Shown here: in pieces, positions 16,618 to 25,252 of the stretch
How positions within the stretch are numbered: the stretch's first letter is position 1
How the letters are laid out: each line of letters opens with the position of its first letter
Assembly: GCA_964348095.1 (NCBI GenBank)
Contig: CAYGBK010000093.1
Span: 1 to 64,000, forward strand
Direction: 5' to 3'
DNA length: 64,000 bases
Source of the DNA: WVXP01 sp964348095
Lineage (GTDB): Bacteria > Desulfobacterota > BSN033 > WVXP01
Notes under the pieces: model-generated
Seen by the model: the letters and a program-made list of their open reading frames with translations, nothing else
Database searches by the model: none
Told to the model about the DNA's origin: nothing
Made by a program: the position numbers and the translations under genes

Positions 16618-18006
16618 GTGACTGTCAAAGCAGTCGGTCAAGTGACGCCAAGAGTCGTTGGCCAGAGAGTGAAGCGGTATGACGGTATGGCCCATGTGAC
16701 CGGAGAGACGCGGTTTGTGGACGACGTTATCGTTCCGGGTACGCTTATGGTGAAGGCTCTCAGGAGTCCCGTTCACAAGGGAAAGATCAAGAATGTCGAC
16801 GCCAGCGGAGCGGAATCGATGATCGGTGTGGCAGGGGTCATTACGGCACGGGATGTACCCTGCAATGCCTATGGTTTGATACCGGATCAACCCGTTCTTG
16901 CAGCCGAAAGTGTTCGGTATAAGGGTGAGCCGATTGCTGCTGTTGCTGCTGTCGATGAAGACGTCGCCTTAGCGGCCCTCGATAAAATAAAGATCGATAT
17001 TGAAGAAGAAGAACCTGTCTTCGATCCCTTGGAGGCCATGAAACCCGAGGCGCCGAAAGTACGCCCTGAGGGAAATATCTTTATGTTTGGTGAACGTCCT
17101 TACAGGCAAATCGTTTTTGGCGACATCGACGCGGGGTTTAGGGACGCGGACGTGGTCGTAGAATCTGAATATCTCCATCCTTCTCTCGAACATGCTCAAA
17201 TTGAGCCGATGTCCTCCCTTGCTGTACCGGAAGCTTCCGGCAAACTGAAGGTTTACACCTGCAGTCAGGCCCTTTATTTCCATTTAGGAATGCTGTGCGG
17301 AATACTGCAGATGGACCCCAAAGACGTCCGCTGTCTCCAATGGGCTGCTCGGACGGGAAGTAGCTGGCGCCATAACGCCGGTTTTGGCTACATCAACTAC
17401 GTCGGTGGGACCGTTGGGGGGGCCTTTGGTGCAAAGAATGATATCCATACTGACCACGTGACGGCTATCTTGGCGCTGAAGACGGGCCGGCCATGTAAGT
17501 GGCGGTGGACCAGAGAGGAGGACTTGTTGTACTCCACATTCCGAGGCGCTTGGAAAATGAAATACAAAGATGGAGTCAAGAAGGATGGGCGGATTGTGGC
17601 CCGCAAAATCGAATCGATCCGGGAAGCAGGGGCGTACACCTCTTTGAATTCCTATGTTGTGGACAAACACTGCTATTTGGCAACAGGTCCCTATTTTGTA
17701 CCGAACGTTTACATTCAGGGCTACTGCGTTTACACAAACAAACCACCTGCCAGCTCCATGCGCGGCTTTGGCGTGACTCCAGCGACCTTTGCGACGGAGG
17801 TTCAGATTAGCAAGGTTGCGGAAGCGATCGGGATTGATCCCTGGGAGATCCGATTCATCAACGCCTACCGTAAGGGTGACCAGACTCCCACCCGACGCGT
17901 CATCAATAGTGTGGCCCTGGTTGAGGTGATGCAGAAACTGGCCAAGAAAGCCGGAGTGGATCTGCCGAGCAGACTCAGGTCCATGAATTCGGAGAAAAGG
18001 GGGTAA
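16618..18006 (+). CDS. Molybdenum subunit, first half, of hydroxylase 1 (NdhL-like)
   Basis: This 462-residue protein is the first half of a xanthine dehydrogenase-type molybdopterin subunit (usually about 770 residues in one chain). The small domain VGQRVKRYDGMAHVTGETRF opens it, and the Mo-site loop reads GGTVGGAFGAKND where the family has GGGFGGK. SSMRGFGVTPA near residue 381 is a conserved Moco contact. Compared with the second copy in this window, it has an in-frame 66-base insertion (17332-17397, about 22 residues) directly before the Mo-site loop. The start is GTG after AAAGGGGGTGATC. The second half begins 5 bases after the stop in another frame. Confidence 0.93.
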   Translation: MTVKAVGQVTPRVVGQRVKRYDGMAHVTGETRFVDDVIVPGTLMVKALRSPVHKGKIKNVDASGAESMIGVAGVITARDVPCNAYGLIPDQPVLAAESVRYKGEPIAAVAAVDEDVALAALDKIKIDIEEEEPVFDPLEAMKPEAPKVRPEGNIFMFGERPYRQIVFGDIDAGFRDADVVVESEYLHPSLEHAQIEPMSSLAVPEASGKLKVYTCSQALYFHLGMLCGILQMDPKDVRCLQWAARTGSSWRHNAGFGYINYVGGTVGGAFGAKNDIHTDHVTAILALKTGRPCKWRWTREEDLLYSTFRGAWKMKYKDGVKKDGRIVARKIESIREAGAYTSLNSYVVDKHCYLATGPYFVPNVYIQGYCVYTNKPPASSMRGFGVTPATFATEVQISKVAEAIGIDPWEIRFINAYRKGDQTPTRRVINSVALVEVMQKLAKKAGVDLPSRLRSMNSEKRG

Positions 18007-18011
18007 CAGCC

Positions 18012-19010
18012 ATGAAGAAGCGAGGGGTAGGCATAGCAGCGGGACTCTATCCGACTGGAATGAGCGGGGGCGGCGATTCAAGTCAGGCCATAGTGAAGAT
18101 GCAGCCTGACGGCTCTGCGGTGCTGACCGTTGGAGCGGTTGATTTGGGCCAAGGCTCGAAGACTGTCCTGGCCCAGATGGTGGCTGAAGTCCTCGGAATT
18201 GACTGTGATCAGGTGAGAGTCGTTAACGACAATACGGACAGCTGTCCATTAAGCTTCGGCAGCTTTGCTAGCCGGGTAACCTATGTAGACGGCAATGCCG
18301 TTGTCGAGGCAGCTGAGGAGGCCAGATCTGCCCTGCTCGATGTGGCTGCGGAAATGCTCGAGGCCTCTGTCGGAGATCTTGAGGTCGTTGAAGGAAATAT
18401 CCGTGTCAAGCAATCGCCTGAATCCTCAAAGGCGATTGGCGAGGTTGCCGGGGCGGCAACCTTTGGCATGCGCAAGTTGATCGTGGGCCGGGGCCACTAT
18501 ATGCGTGATCCCTCGGGACCAGATCCAGAAACGGGACAGGTCGATCCCTTTTGCACACTCGCCTGGGCTGCGATGATGGCCGAAGTCGAAGTCGACACCG
18601 AGACAGGTGAAGTGGAGGTCCTAGGCCTGATTGCCTCTTACGATGTCGGGAAAGCCATCAATCCATCGCTGACCGAAGGGCAGATTGAGGGTGGAGCGGC
18701 CATGGGCCTTGGAGCTGCCTTGGCGGAACAGTTGCATCCGGCCTATCCATCCCTGGAATTTCAGCCCACTAATTTGGGTGATTATGCGATACCCACGGCG
18801 GTCGACGTGCCAGACATCGAGGCTGTCATTCACGAATGCCCTTCTACCAATGGACCCTTTGGTGCCAAAGGGTTAGGGGAAATGACAGCGAACGTCCCAG
18901 CTCCGGCGATTATCAACGCTATACACGATGCGGTAGGGATTTGGATAGACGAACTTCCGGCGACTCCTGAGAGGGTGCTTCGAGCTCTTGAAGAGAAGGC
19001 TGGATCTTAG
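18012..19010 (+). CDS. Molybdenum subunit, second half, of hydroxylase 1 (NdhM-like)
   Basis: A 332-residue protein equal to the C-terminal half of XDH-type Mo subunits. It has VDLGQGSKTVLAQ (pterin contact, near residue 41), EVDTETGEVEVLGLIASYDV near residue 195, and GAKGLGEMT near residue 285 with the conserved catalytic Glu. It has its own ribosome-binding site (AAAAGGGGGTAACAGCC) and is not a frameshift product: the identical break is found in the second hydroxylase of this window. Split Mo subunits are known in the nicotinate dehydrogenase of Eubacterium barkeri (NdhL, NdhM). Substrate unknown. Confidence 0.93.
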   Translation: MKKRGVGIAAGLYPTGMSGGGDSSQAIVKMQPDGSAVLTVGAVDLGQGSKTVLAQMVAEVLGIDCDQVRVVNDNTDSCPLSFGSFASRVTYVDGNAVVEAAEEARSALLDVAAEMLEASVGDLEVVEGNIRVKQSPESSKAIGEVAGAATFGMRKLIVGRGHYMRDPSGPDPETGQVDPFCTLAWAAMMAEVEVDTETGEVEVLGLIASYDVGKAINPSLTEGQIEGGAAMGLGAALAEQLHPAYPSLEFQPTNLGDYAIPTAVDVPDIEAVIHECPSTNGPFGAKGLGEMTANVPAPAIINAIHDAVGIWIDELPATPERVLRALEEKAGS

Positions 19011-19091
19011 TCGATTGATGGCCTACTAGGCTTTTTTCAGCCCAGGGATAAGAGACTACCCCTTTCTCTGTTTTGCCTCGCAAGGCCCAAC

Positions 19092-19111
19092 CGAATCTGG
19101 AAACCGATTCG
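19092..19111. terminator. Stem-loop in the convergent region
   Basis: CGAATC(T)GG, loop AAA, then CCGATTCG: eight pairs with one bulged T. It lies between the convergent ends of the hydroxylase operon and the minus-strand ferredoxin gene. There is no T tract on either side, so a terminator role is likely only by position. Confidence 0.4.
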
Positions 19112-19130
19112 CTGGGGGGAGGGGGAATCC

Positions 19131-19328
19131 TTATTCAGAATCTTCCTCCTTCACAAAAGTGAGCGCTTGTTTGCTGCATTCTACTTCGCAGAGCTGACAT
19201 TCCATACAAGAATCCCGGTCCTTTATCTCTACAATGTGCTCCTTTATTTTTATGATCTGCATCGGGCACACGTCTACACAGACGCCACAAAAGTCACACG
19301 ACTCGTAATCGACCTTCAGGGTACTCAT
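19131..19328 (-). CDS. Small two-cluster ferredoxin
   Basis: This 65-residue 2[4Fe-4S]-type ferredoxin has CDFCGVCVDVCP near residue 11 and CMECQLCEVEC near residue 41, the two CxxCxxCxxxC groups of clostridial-type ferredoxins. It is probably a soluble electron carrier for the flavo-FeS oxidoreductase encoded just upstream on the same strand. About 190 bases separate the two genes. Confidence 0.92.
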   Translation of the reverse strand: MSTLKVDYESCDFCGVCVDVCPMQIIKIKEHIVEIKDRDSCMECQLCEVECSKQALTFVKEEDSE

Positions 19329-19515
19329 GATGTAAGGATTCTCCCCTTCAGCGTGTGCAAAGACGAATTCGCCTTAGCCATGTGGCTTCATCGAAGAGGA
19401 TTGTGAGGACCGAGCTCTCTCTCTGATGGGAGATCATGACGACGGGAGTTGTTCCCTGATGACGACCATCCCGCCCGGTTCATGTGTTTTGAGAAAATCG
19501 CGAGTTTTTGACATT

Positions 19516-21561
19516 TTACAACAGGTCTTCGTTCAACTGGTCCCGAACCACCTGGTGAGCCCCGTAAATTGCATCTTTGATCCGGCCAGGGTGAACGCAA
19601 TCGCCAACTTCATAAACTTCAGGCACTGAATCAGGTAGTGCTTCTCCGAGGCCATTGTTGGAACGATGCCCCGTCGCAATAATGATTGTGTCGGCCTCGA
19701 TAACCTGATTCTGGCCGTCACGGTCCACGAACGCCACCCCTGTTGACGTGATCTCCTTTATGACGATGTCTGTTTTGACAGTTGCGTTCCGTTCCTTTCT
19801 AAGTTCATCGAGAATGTACCACGTCCGGAACATATACATCCAGGGGCCGCTTGCAATGCCTGAGGCATAGGCGCATTCAACCATTTCTCCAAGCTCCGGC
19901 CCGGACTCCAAGATCGTTACCTGCCTGCCCTCTTTCGCCAGGGACAGGGCCGGCTCCGCCCCAATTGCTCCGCCAATCATGACGACCCGCTGCCCCGGAT
20001 CCGCTTCCCCCAGGAGATAGGCATCGAGGGGTGCCACGCTAGGTTGATCACCGCCCTTGACGTCAGCCGTATCGAAGGTGCTCCCCGTGGCGAGGATCAC
20101 ACAGTCGGGCGCACGCTTTTTCACCGTCTTGGAGGTCACTTCCTGGTTGAGTTCAACCTTCACCGAGAGTTTTGAAAGCTGGTGTTCCTGCCACCGGGTG
20201 ATGTTCGCTAAATCCCGAGTGTACAGGCGGGCCAAATTTGACGCACCCTTCACCATTCCTCCCAATTCGCCCCGCTTTTCGCAGAGCGTGACATCATGGC
20301 CGCTCAGATGAGCCAATCTGGCCGCTTCCATCCCGCCGACTCCACCACCCACCACCAGGACCTTTTTGGGGTTGAAGACCCTCTTCAAATGTTCGAACTT
20401 CATGGGTCCAATATCTGGATTTATGGCGCACTTGATTTCTCGCTGGTTGAAGAGATCTATCGTACAATGGTCGCAGAAGATGCACTGTCGAATCTCTTCC
20501 CTCCGGCCGGAGAAGAATTTTTTCGGAGAATCTGGATCGGCCAGCGCCGGTCGTCCCATAAACACCGCATCGACCCGGCCCCCCTCCACCAATCGTGCAG
20601 CGAGGAGGGGATCGCACACCTTTCCTCCACTCACAACGGGAATCTTCACATTCTTTTTGATTTCCTCGGCAAACCGGACAAAGTAGCCTCGGGGCATATA
20701 GAGAAGGGGGATCTGCTGGTGAACGGTTTCGAGAACACCGGTTGTCACCTCCAAGTAGTCGAGGCCAGCCTTTGCAAGCTGCGGGGCAAGCTTTTTTGCA
20801 GTCATGTCTATCGTTAGAGAGTCCGTCGCTTCTTCCACCACCGGATTGAACATGGCAGCCACTGCGTCGAGGCTATCCTCGGCAGGGATTCGCGCCCCAA
20901 GAATAAACCCGGGTCCAACGGCCTCCCGTGACCTTCGGATAATCTCCGTACAGAAGCGGTATTGTCCATTTCCTAGTCCCCACTCATCTGTCCGTCTGTT
21001 GAGCCAGGGGGATAGAAACTGGTGACAGAGGAATCCGTGGGTGAAATGGAACAAGACCCCGTCAATTGACGCGTCTCTGGCAATCATGACTCCTCGCACA
21101 AATTGAGAGATGATCTCTTCTATCTCTTCAGGGGTGATCTCACGCAACGGGGGCCTCCCTGGGGCGGGCGGGGTATCTTTGGAAGGGGCCAGAGGTGTGC
21201 AGTCGCCCCAGATTTCCTCGTCACACATCGATGGCATCGATTGTCTTCCGCCGTGCTGAAGTTGGACAACCGTCATCGCCCCCCAGCGATGGACAACCTG
21301 GGCAATTTTGTTGAAGCCGCAGATATGCTTAGGGCTTGAGATCTCCAACATATGACCAAAATTGTTGGTCCGGGGACTGATGGTTGTCGCCTCAACTGTG
21401 ACCAAACCGAACCCACCTTTTGCCCTCATTTCAAATCCTTCGACTACTGTGTCGGTGATCCCCCCCAACGTGTTACCCCAGTTGCTTACGATTGGGCCCG
21501 CAAAAAGCCTGTTTTTGACTTCCCTTTGTCCGATCCGGATTGGGTCCGATAGCTTAGGCAT
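19516..21561 (-). CDS. Enoate-reductase/2,4-dienoyl-CoA reductase-type flavo-FeS oxidoreductase 1
   Basis: A 681-residue old-yellow-enzyme fusion. It has an N-terminal FMN TIM barrel (about residues 1-330), then a [4Fe-4S] motif CIFCDHC with the fourth Cys in REIKCAINP, and a C-terminal FAD/NAD(P) domain with VLVVGGGVGGMEAARLA near residue 381 and a terminal EVGDCVHPGRIKDAI. The family reduces activated C=C bonds (enoate reductase, FadH) or demethylates amines. The ATG at 21561 follows AAAGGGGGGAGCACA. The gene follows the M29/NicX-like gene on the same strand, and a ferredoxin lies downstream. The C-x2-C-x2-C-x11-C spacing differs by one residue from E. coli FadH. Substrate unknown; a ring or enoate double bond is plausible. 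Confidence 0.9.
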   Translation of the reverse strand: MPKLSDPIRIGQREVKNRLFAGPIVSNWGNTLGGITDTVVEGFEMRAKGGFGLVTVEATTISPRTNNFGHMLEISSPKHICGFNKIAQVVHRWGAMTVVQLQHGGRQSMPSMCDEEIWGDCTPLAPSKDTPPAPGRPPLREITPEEIEEIISQFVRGVMIARDASIDGVLFHFTHGFLCHQFLSPWLNRRTDEWGLGNGQYRFCTEIIRRSREAVGPGFILGARIPAEDSLDAVAAMFNPVVEEATDSLTIDMTAKKLAPQLAKAGLDYLEVTTGVLETVHQQIPLLYMPRGYFVRFAEEIKKNVKIPVVSGGKVCDPLLAARLVEGGRVDAVFMGRPALADPDSPKKFFSGRREEIRQCIFCDHCTIDLFNQREIKCAINPDIGPMKFEHLKRVFNPKKVLVVGGGVGGMEAARLAHLSGHDVTLCEKRGELGGMVKGASNLARLYTRDLANITRWQEHQLSKLSVKVELNQEVTSKTVKKRAPDCVILATGSTFDTADVKGGDQPSVAPLDAYLLGEADPGQRVVMIGGAIGAEPALSLAKEGRQVTILESGPELGEMVECAYASGIASGPWMYMFRTWYILDELRKERNATVKTDIVIKEITSTGVAFVDRDGQNQVIEADTIIIATGHRSNNGLGEALPDSVPEVYEVGDCVHPGRIKDAIYGAHQVVRDQLNEDLL

Positions 21562-21654
21562 TGTGCTCCCCCCTTTCAGCATTTCCTGTAGTCAAAGAAA
21601 GCAAACCCAGAAACAGGTTGGCCGAGACCTGGAATCCCTTCTTGGAATTCGGTT

Positions 21655-22665
21655 CTAGATAAGTGCCTTACCCAGATCCAGAACGACCTGCCCGTCAATC
21701 TCCAGGGTTACATTCGAATAGATGATATCGATGTGACAGGGTGCGAGGACCTTTCCGCCGATTGCGTAATTGCTCCCTATCCCGTGGTGGCCAAATCCAA
21801 GTCGTCCGAGGTCCTCCAAATTCGTGGCATAGGTCCGGCAGCACGGATTAAGTCCAACGGCAAATTCCGCCAAATTGTACGCGGAACGGTCATTGAAAGA
21901 CGCCAACGTCGTGTTCAGGTATTCTGCGGCCTGACCCCCTGAGACCTCGGCAACTTCTCCCCCTCGTACGGTGATCTTTACGGGTTCTTCTCGAGTGACA
22001 CCGTAGCCCATTACCCGTACATCGCCCACAATGGTCCCCTCTGCGGTACCTTCCACGGGCGAGATATTGATTTCGCTGTCTGGCAGGGCCGCAAATTGAC
22101 CGGGTTCACGAAACAGCCCCGTTTCATACTGGACCGGTCGATTCGTGATTTCTGCTTTGAGATCAGTGCCGCCTCGAGACGTCATCCGGATAGCATGCCC
22201 CTTGGCCAGCAGAGCGCCTATCTTTCGAGCCAATCGGTCGCTCTCCTCGTAGTCGCCCAGGATTCCTCCTGTGCATAGACAATCTTCGGTGACCTCACAC
22301 ATGGTGCAGCCGCGGGCTCCATTCTTAATTGCCTCAACACGGGCGTCTGTGTGGGTCATCGACCAGCTGGTCGGAAGAAAGAACACATCGCTTCGAGCAC
22401 AGGCACCGACGACTGCTTTCGGGACTTGCCGTCCATGGGCCCCGGTAGGAGGAAATGCCACGATAGTCGGCACGCCACCCACAGCGTAGGCGGCCGCGGC
22501 AAGGGCTTCAGCCATGCGCATTTTGTTCGTGTCGCATGCGATAACCACATTCTCACCGGGCTTGACCCCGGCACATTGAGTCATTGCTTTCATGGCACCC
22601 GGCATCATTTCAATGAAGCTAGATGGAGCAGGGGTGTAATGGAAATACTCGATGGGCCAGCTCAT
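21655..22665 (-). CDS. M29 aminopeptidase/NicX-like metalloprotein
   Basis: This 336-residue protein has the fold family shared by M29 aminopeptidases and 2,5-dihydroxypyridine 5,6-dioxygenase (NicX). The C-terminal APCHIDIIY carries the HxD metal pair that NicX has as CHLD, and EGTIVGDV and AAEYLNT match further family blocks. At the position of the first iron-ligand His of NicX (in HIGWGLQP) this protein has Glu (EFAVGLNP), which is closer to the M29 hydrolases. A ring-opening hydrolase or a peptidase-like role is therefore likelier than an O2-dependent dioxygenase. The ATG follows AAGGAGGTTGTCTCC. The flavo-FeS oxidoreductase gene is immediately downstream. Confidence 0.75.
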   Translation of the reverse strand: MSWPIEYFHYTPAPSSFIEMMPGAMKAMTQCAGVKPGENVVIACDTNKMRMAEALAAAAYAVGGVPTIVAFPPTGAHGRQVPKAVVGACARSDVFFLPTSWSMTHTDARVEAIKNGARGCTMCEVTEDCLCTGGILGDYEESDRLARKIGALLAKGHAIRMTSRGGTDLKAEITNRPVQYETGLFREPGQFAALPDSEINISPVEGTAEGTIVGDVRVMGYGVTREEPVKITVRGGEVAEVSGGQAAEYLNTTLASFNDRSAYNLAEFAVGLNPCCRTYATNLEDLGRLGFGHHGIGSNYAIGGKVLAPCHIDIIYSNVTLEIDGQVVLDLGKALI

Positions 22666-23215
22666 GGAGACAACCTCCTTCTAGACTCTGTTTATTGGTT
22701 TTCCAAGTCGGGAGAATCACAGCGATTACTCCTAGGATTACTCAACTCCTAACACATCCAGAGACAAAAGTCATTCATTAAGATTGTCGCCTAAGCACCT
22801 CCACAGGCTCTTGTCGAAGGCAGAAAGGCGCCGCACGTCCAAGCCCCCTTTTGGCTATGTTGACCTTGACAGATAAACCGTCGAAAAGGTATCATTCTGT
22901 TTGATTTGCGGGCTTTTGCTTAGACTCTTGATTGGTGTAGGACGACTCATTTTTCATCACTTCAGTGGTCGGGAAGCGGACGTTCACCTTTGGTTTTGTG
23001 ATCTTCTCGTCAGAGTTCATCGACACAACCGGATGGATTCTGACATGATGAGAGAAAGGGGCGGGGGTTGTCCCTTGACGCCTCATTGGCAGAGGCTACC
23101 GATGTCCCGTGATGCGCCCCTTTAGCACGTGCGTTGCAGGAGGGATCGGCTGTTTTTGTCAAGATCAGTCGTGAAGAGATCACCAGATCTGCCGTTTCGA
23201 CGACTCCCTGAGTAA
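22666..23215. other. Divergent intergenic region with a plus-strand promoter
   Basis: 550 bases between the divergent M29-like and chelatase genes. No credible gene is seen; one 74-codon frame has no family resemblance. A promoter match lies at 22866-22895, which would leave a leader of about 310 bases before the chelatase start. I could not recognise a cobalamin-riboswitch signature in it. Confidence 0.5.
22866..22895 (+). promoter_or_regulatory. Sigma-70-type promoter for the chelatase operon
   Basis: TTGACA (22866-22871) and TATCAT (22890-22895) are separated by 18 bases. The two boxes and their spacing are identical to those before the GntR gene. Confidence 0.55.
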
Positions 23216-24325
23216 ATGAAGGGCCGGGTTTTGTTCAGAAGAGAAGATTATCTATATCCATTTACAGCAATTGTCGGTCAGGAGGCGATGAAAACCGCTC
23301 TGCTCCTGAACGCCGTCAATCAGGAAATCGGCGGAGTGCTAATAAGGGGGCCAAGCGGCACAGCTAAGTCCACAGCGGTTCGGGGGCTGGCTGCATTGCT
23401 TCCTCACGTGGGAGTCGTTGCTGACTGTCAATTCCAGTGCGATCCCCATGATCACCGCACGCAGTGTGACCTATGCACAGAACGTACAGAAAAGGGCGAG
23501 ACTCTTCCCGTGCTCAATCGCCCTCGTCGTTTGGTTAACCTCCCTCTCAATGCGACCGAGGATCGTGTGGCCGGAACGCTCGACATATCCAAAGCGTTAA
23601 GAGAAGGTGTGAAGGCTCTGGAACCTGGTCTGCTTGCCGATGCCAACCGGGGCATTCTGTACATCGATGAAATCAACCTTCTCGATGACCATATAACCGA
23701 TATTTTGCTGGATGCGGCGGCCCTCGGGGTAAACGTCGTTGAAAGGGAAGGGGTTTCAGTGAGCCATCCTTCTCGATTTCTCCTTATTGGAACGATGAAC
23801 CCGGAAGAGGGAGAGCTACGGCCCCAGATTGCAGATCGTATCGGTCTTCAAGTCGAGGTCACTGCTCTGAAAAACGAGGCCGAGCGAGTGGAAGTGATGA
23901 AGCGGCGGCAAGCTTTCCTGATGGATCCGAGTGGAGAATCCGATCGGTATCAGGGTGACCAAGAACAGTTGCGACGGTCCATCAAGCAGGCAATCACCCT
24001 GTTGCACAGGATAGAGGTACCTGACCACCTTTACGGGGCAATCGCCCAACTCACCATCAAGTCAGAGGTCCCAAGCCACAGAGCTGACATAACGATTCTC
24101 CAATGTGCCAAAGCAATAGCCAGTCTGCAGGGGAGGAAACAAGTTGATGCTGAGGACATCCTTGAGGGGGCCACACTGGCTTTGGGCCACCGCCTTTCTA
24201 GAGATCCCTTCGCGACGTATTCTCCAGTGGACTCGATTGCAATTCGGCGTGAGCTCGAGGAGATCTTAGAAGCGCCAATCCCAAAAAAAAAAGTGAGAAT
24301 GACGACGGCAAGCCTGTCGAAGTAG
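23216..24325 (+). CDS. ChlI-like AAA+ chelatase subunit (zero-frame product)
   Basis: A 369-residue AAA+ protein like the I subunit of magnesium chelatase (and CobS of cobalt chelatase). The P-loop GPSGTAKST is at residues 45-53, Walker B GILYIDEINLLDD is near residue 144, and sensor region LIGTMNPEEGELRPQ is near residue 189. It powers metal insertion into a tetrapyrrole together with a D-type and a large subunit. In this frame the protein ends soon after PIPKKK, at a run of ten A. A -1 shift there would join it to the following VWA part and give a 671-residue ChlD-like protein. The start region has no good Shine-Dalgarno. Confidence 0.92.
   Translation: MKGRVLFRREDYLYPFTAIVGQEAMKTALLLNAVNQEIGGVLIRGPSGTAKSTAVRGLAALLPHVGVVADCQFQCDPHDHRTQCDLCTERTEKGETLPVLNRPRRLVNLPLNATEDRVAGTLDISKALREGVKALEPGLLADANRGILYIDEINLLDDHITDILLDAAALGVNVVEREGVSVSHPSRFLLIGTMNPEEGELRPQIADRIGLQVEVTALKNEAERVEVMKRRQAFLMDPSGESDRYQGDQEQLRRSIKQAITLLHRIEVPDHLYGAIAQLTIKSEVPSHRADITILQCAKAIASLQGRKQVDAEDILEGATLALGHRLSRDPFATYSPVDSIAIRRELEEILEAPIPKKKVRMTTASLSK
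24283..24293 (+). promoter_or_regulatory. Candidate -1 ribosomal frameshift site (A10-G)
   Basis: Ten consecutive A (24283-24292) and G. In the ChlI frame the codons are CCA AAA AAA AAA GTG, so A AAA AAA is a canonical slippery heptamer. Slipping back one base continues as KSENDDGKPVEVDV and stays open through the VWA domain. Without slipping, translation stops 11 codons later. A purine-rich CGAGGAGA lies about 20 bases upstream (24256-24263). Programmed frameshifting in chlD-type genes to make two chelatase subunits from one gene is a described phenomenon. Confidence 0.65.
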
Positions 24326-25230
24326 ACGTCTCTCTATCACAGCAGACAGATATCGCAGAAGCGGACCTGGATACAGAGAGGGTATTTCAGCCCACCAATC
24401 GACGAACGTTTTTCATTCGGTCCGCTGCCGGTAAGCGAAGTGAGCCTGTCACCACCCGGCTGCGAGGGAAGTACTGCCGACCCAAGATGCCTGTGGGTTT
24501 GATCAGCGATGTGGCGTTGGACGCGACCCTGAGGGCCACGGCGGCGCGTCGTTTGACACATCCGAGAGGGCCGATTACCGTTCGTCCCGAGGACCTCAGA
24601 GAGAAAATCCGTCGGCATCGGTCTCCCTACTTCATAGTCTTTGTAGTAGACAATAGTTGGTCCATTCACGTGGATACTTCCCTGGAACGGACCAAAGGTG
24701 TCGTTTTGGAGCTTCTCAAGGATGCCAGAATTCACCACGACAAAGTGGCAATGGTCGCCTTTCGCCATAATCGGCGCCCGGATTCGACGATCTGCCTTCC
24801 ACCAACGAACAGTTACACCAGGGCCGCCGAGTGCCTGCAAAAGATTCCCCTGAGCGGGTCAACCCCGTTGCCTGATGCGATCAGCAAAGCCTATCACCTG
24901 TTACGTCAAACGCTTATTAAGTATCAGAATGCAATACCGGCGATCGTCATCATCACCGACGGAATCGCGAATATTCCCATTCGTCCCGGCGGAGATCCTT
25001 ACGATGAGATATTCCGGCTTTGTCGCCACCTCAAATGGGGGAACATTGCCACCGTCATTGTTGACACGGAACCAACGAGATCCGAGGCAGCTGGAAACCA
25101 TTGCAGACAGATGGCAGTCGCGAGCGGAGGAACGTACCTCACCTTGTCCGAGTTGACACGGCAGTCGATTGAGGAGGCTGTTGCCGGCATAGTCGGCACC
25201 CGGTCACCTCATTCCCATGAGTGTTTCTAG
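24292..25230 (+). CDS. ChlD-like VWA chelatase domain (-1 frame of the same gene)
   Basis: This is the D-subunit half: an acidic linker (24301-24390), a basic stretch with FFIRSAAGKRS, then SDVALDATLRATAARRL, the standard entry to the ChlD von Willebrand A domain, with VDNSWSIHVD as a near-MIDAS motif (DxSxS) and PDAISKAYHLLRQ and VIITDGIANIPI. The conserved linker lies upstream of the only ATG (24487), which has no ribosome-binding site. It is therefore most likely made by -1 frameshifting from the ChlI-like reading frame. The large CobN/ChlH subunit is not in this window. A sequencing error in the A run is the alternative. Confidence 0.85.
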   Translation, partial: SENDDGKPVEVDVSLSQQTDIAEADLDTERVFQPTNRRTFFIRSAAGKRSEPVTTRLRGKYCRPKMPVGLISDVALDATLRATAARRLTHPRGPITVRPEDLREKIRRHRSPYFIVFVVDNSWSIHVDTSLERTKGVVLELLKDARIHHDKVAMVAFRHNRRPDSTICLPPTNSYTRAAECLQKIPLSGSTPLPDAISKAYHLLRQTLIKYQNAIPAIVIITDGIANIPIRPGGDPYDEIFRLCRHLKWGNIATVIVDTEPTRSEAAGNHCRQMAVASGGTYLTLSELTRQSIEEAVAGIVGTRSPHSHECF

Positions 25231-25252
25231 AAGCGTTGTCCTGGAGGTAAAC

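Noticed and set aside
22901..23125. 74-codon plus-strand frame before the chelatase
   Set aside because: No ribosome-binding site, no family, and an overlapping frame on the other strand. More likely part of a long leader.
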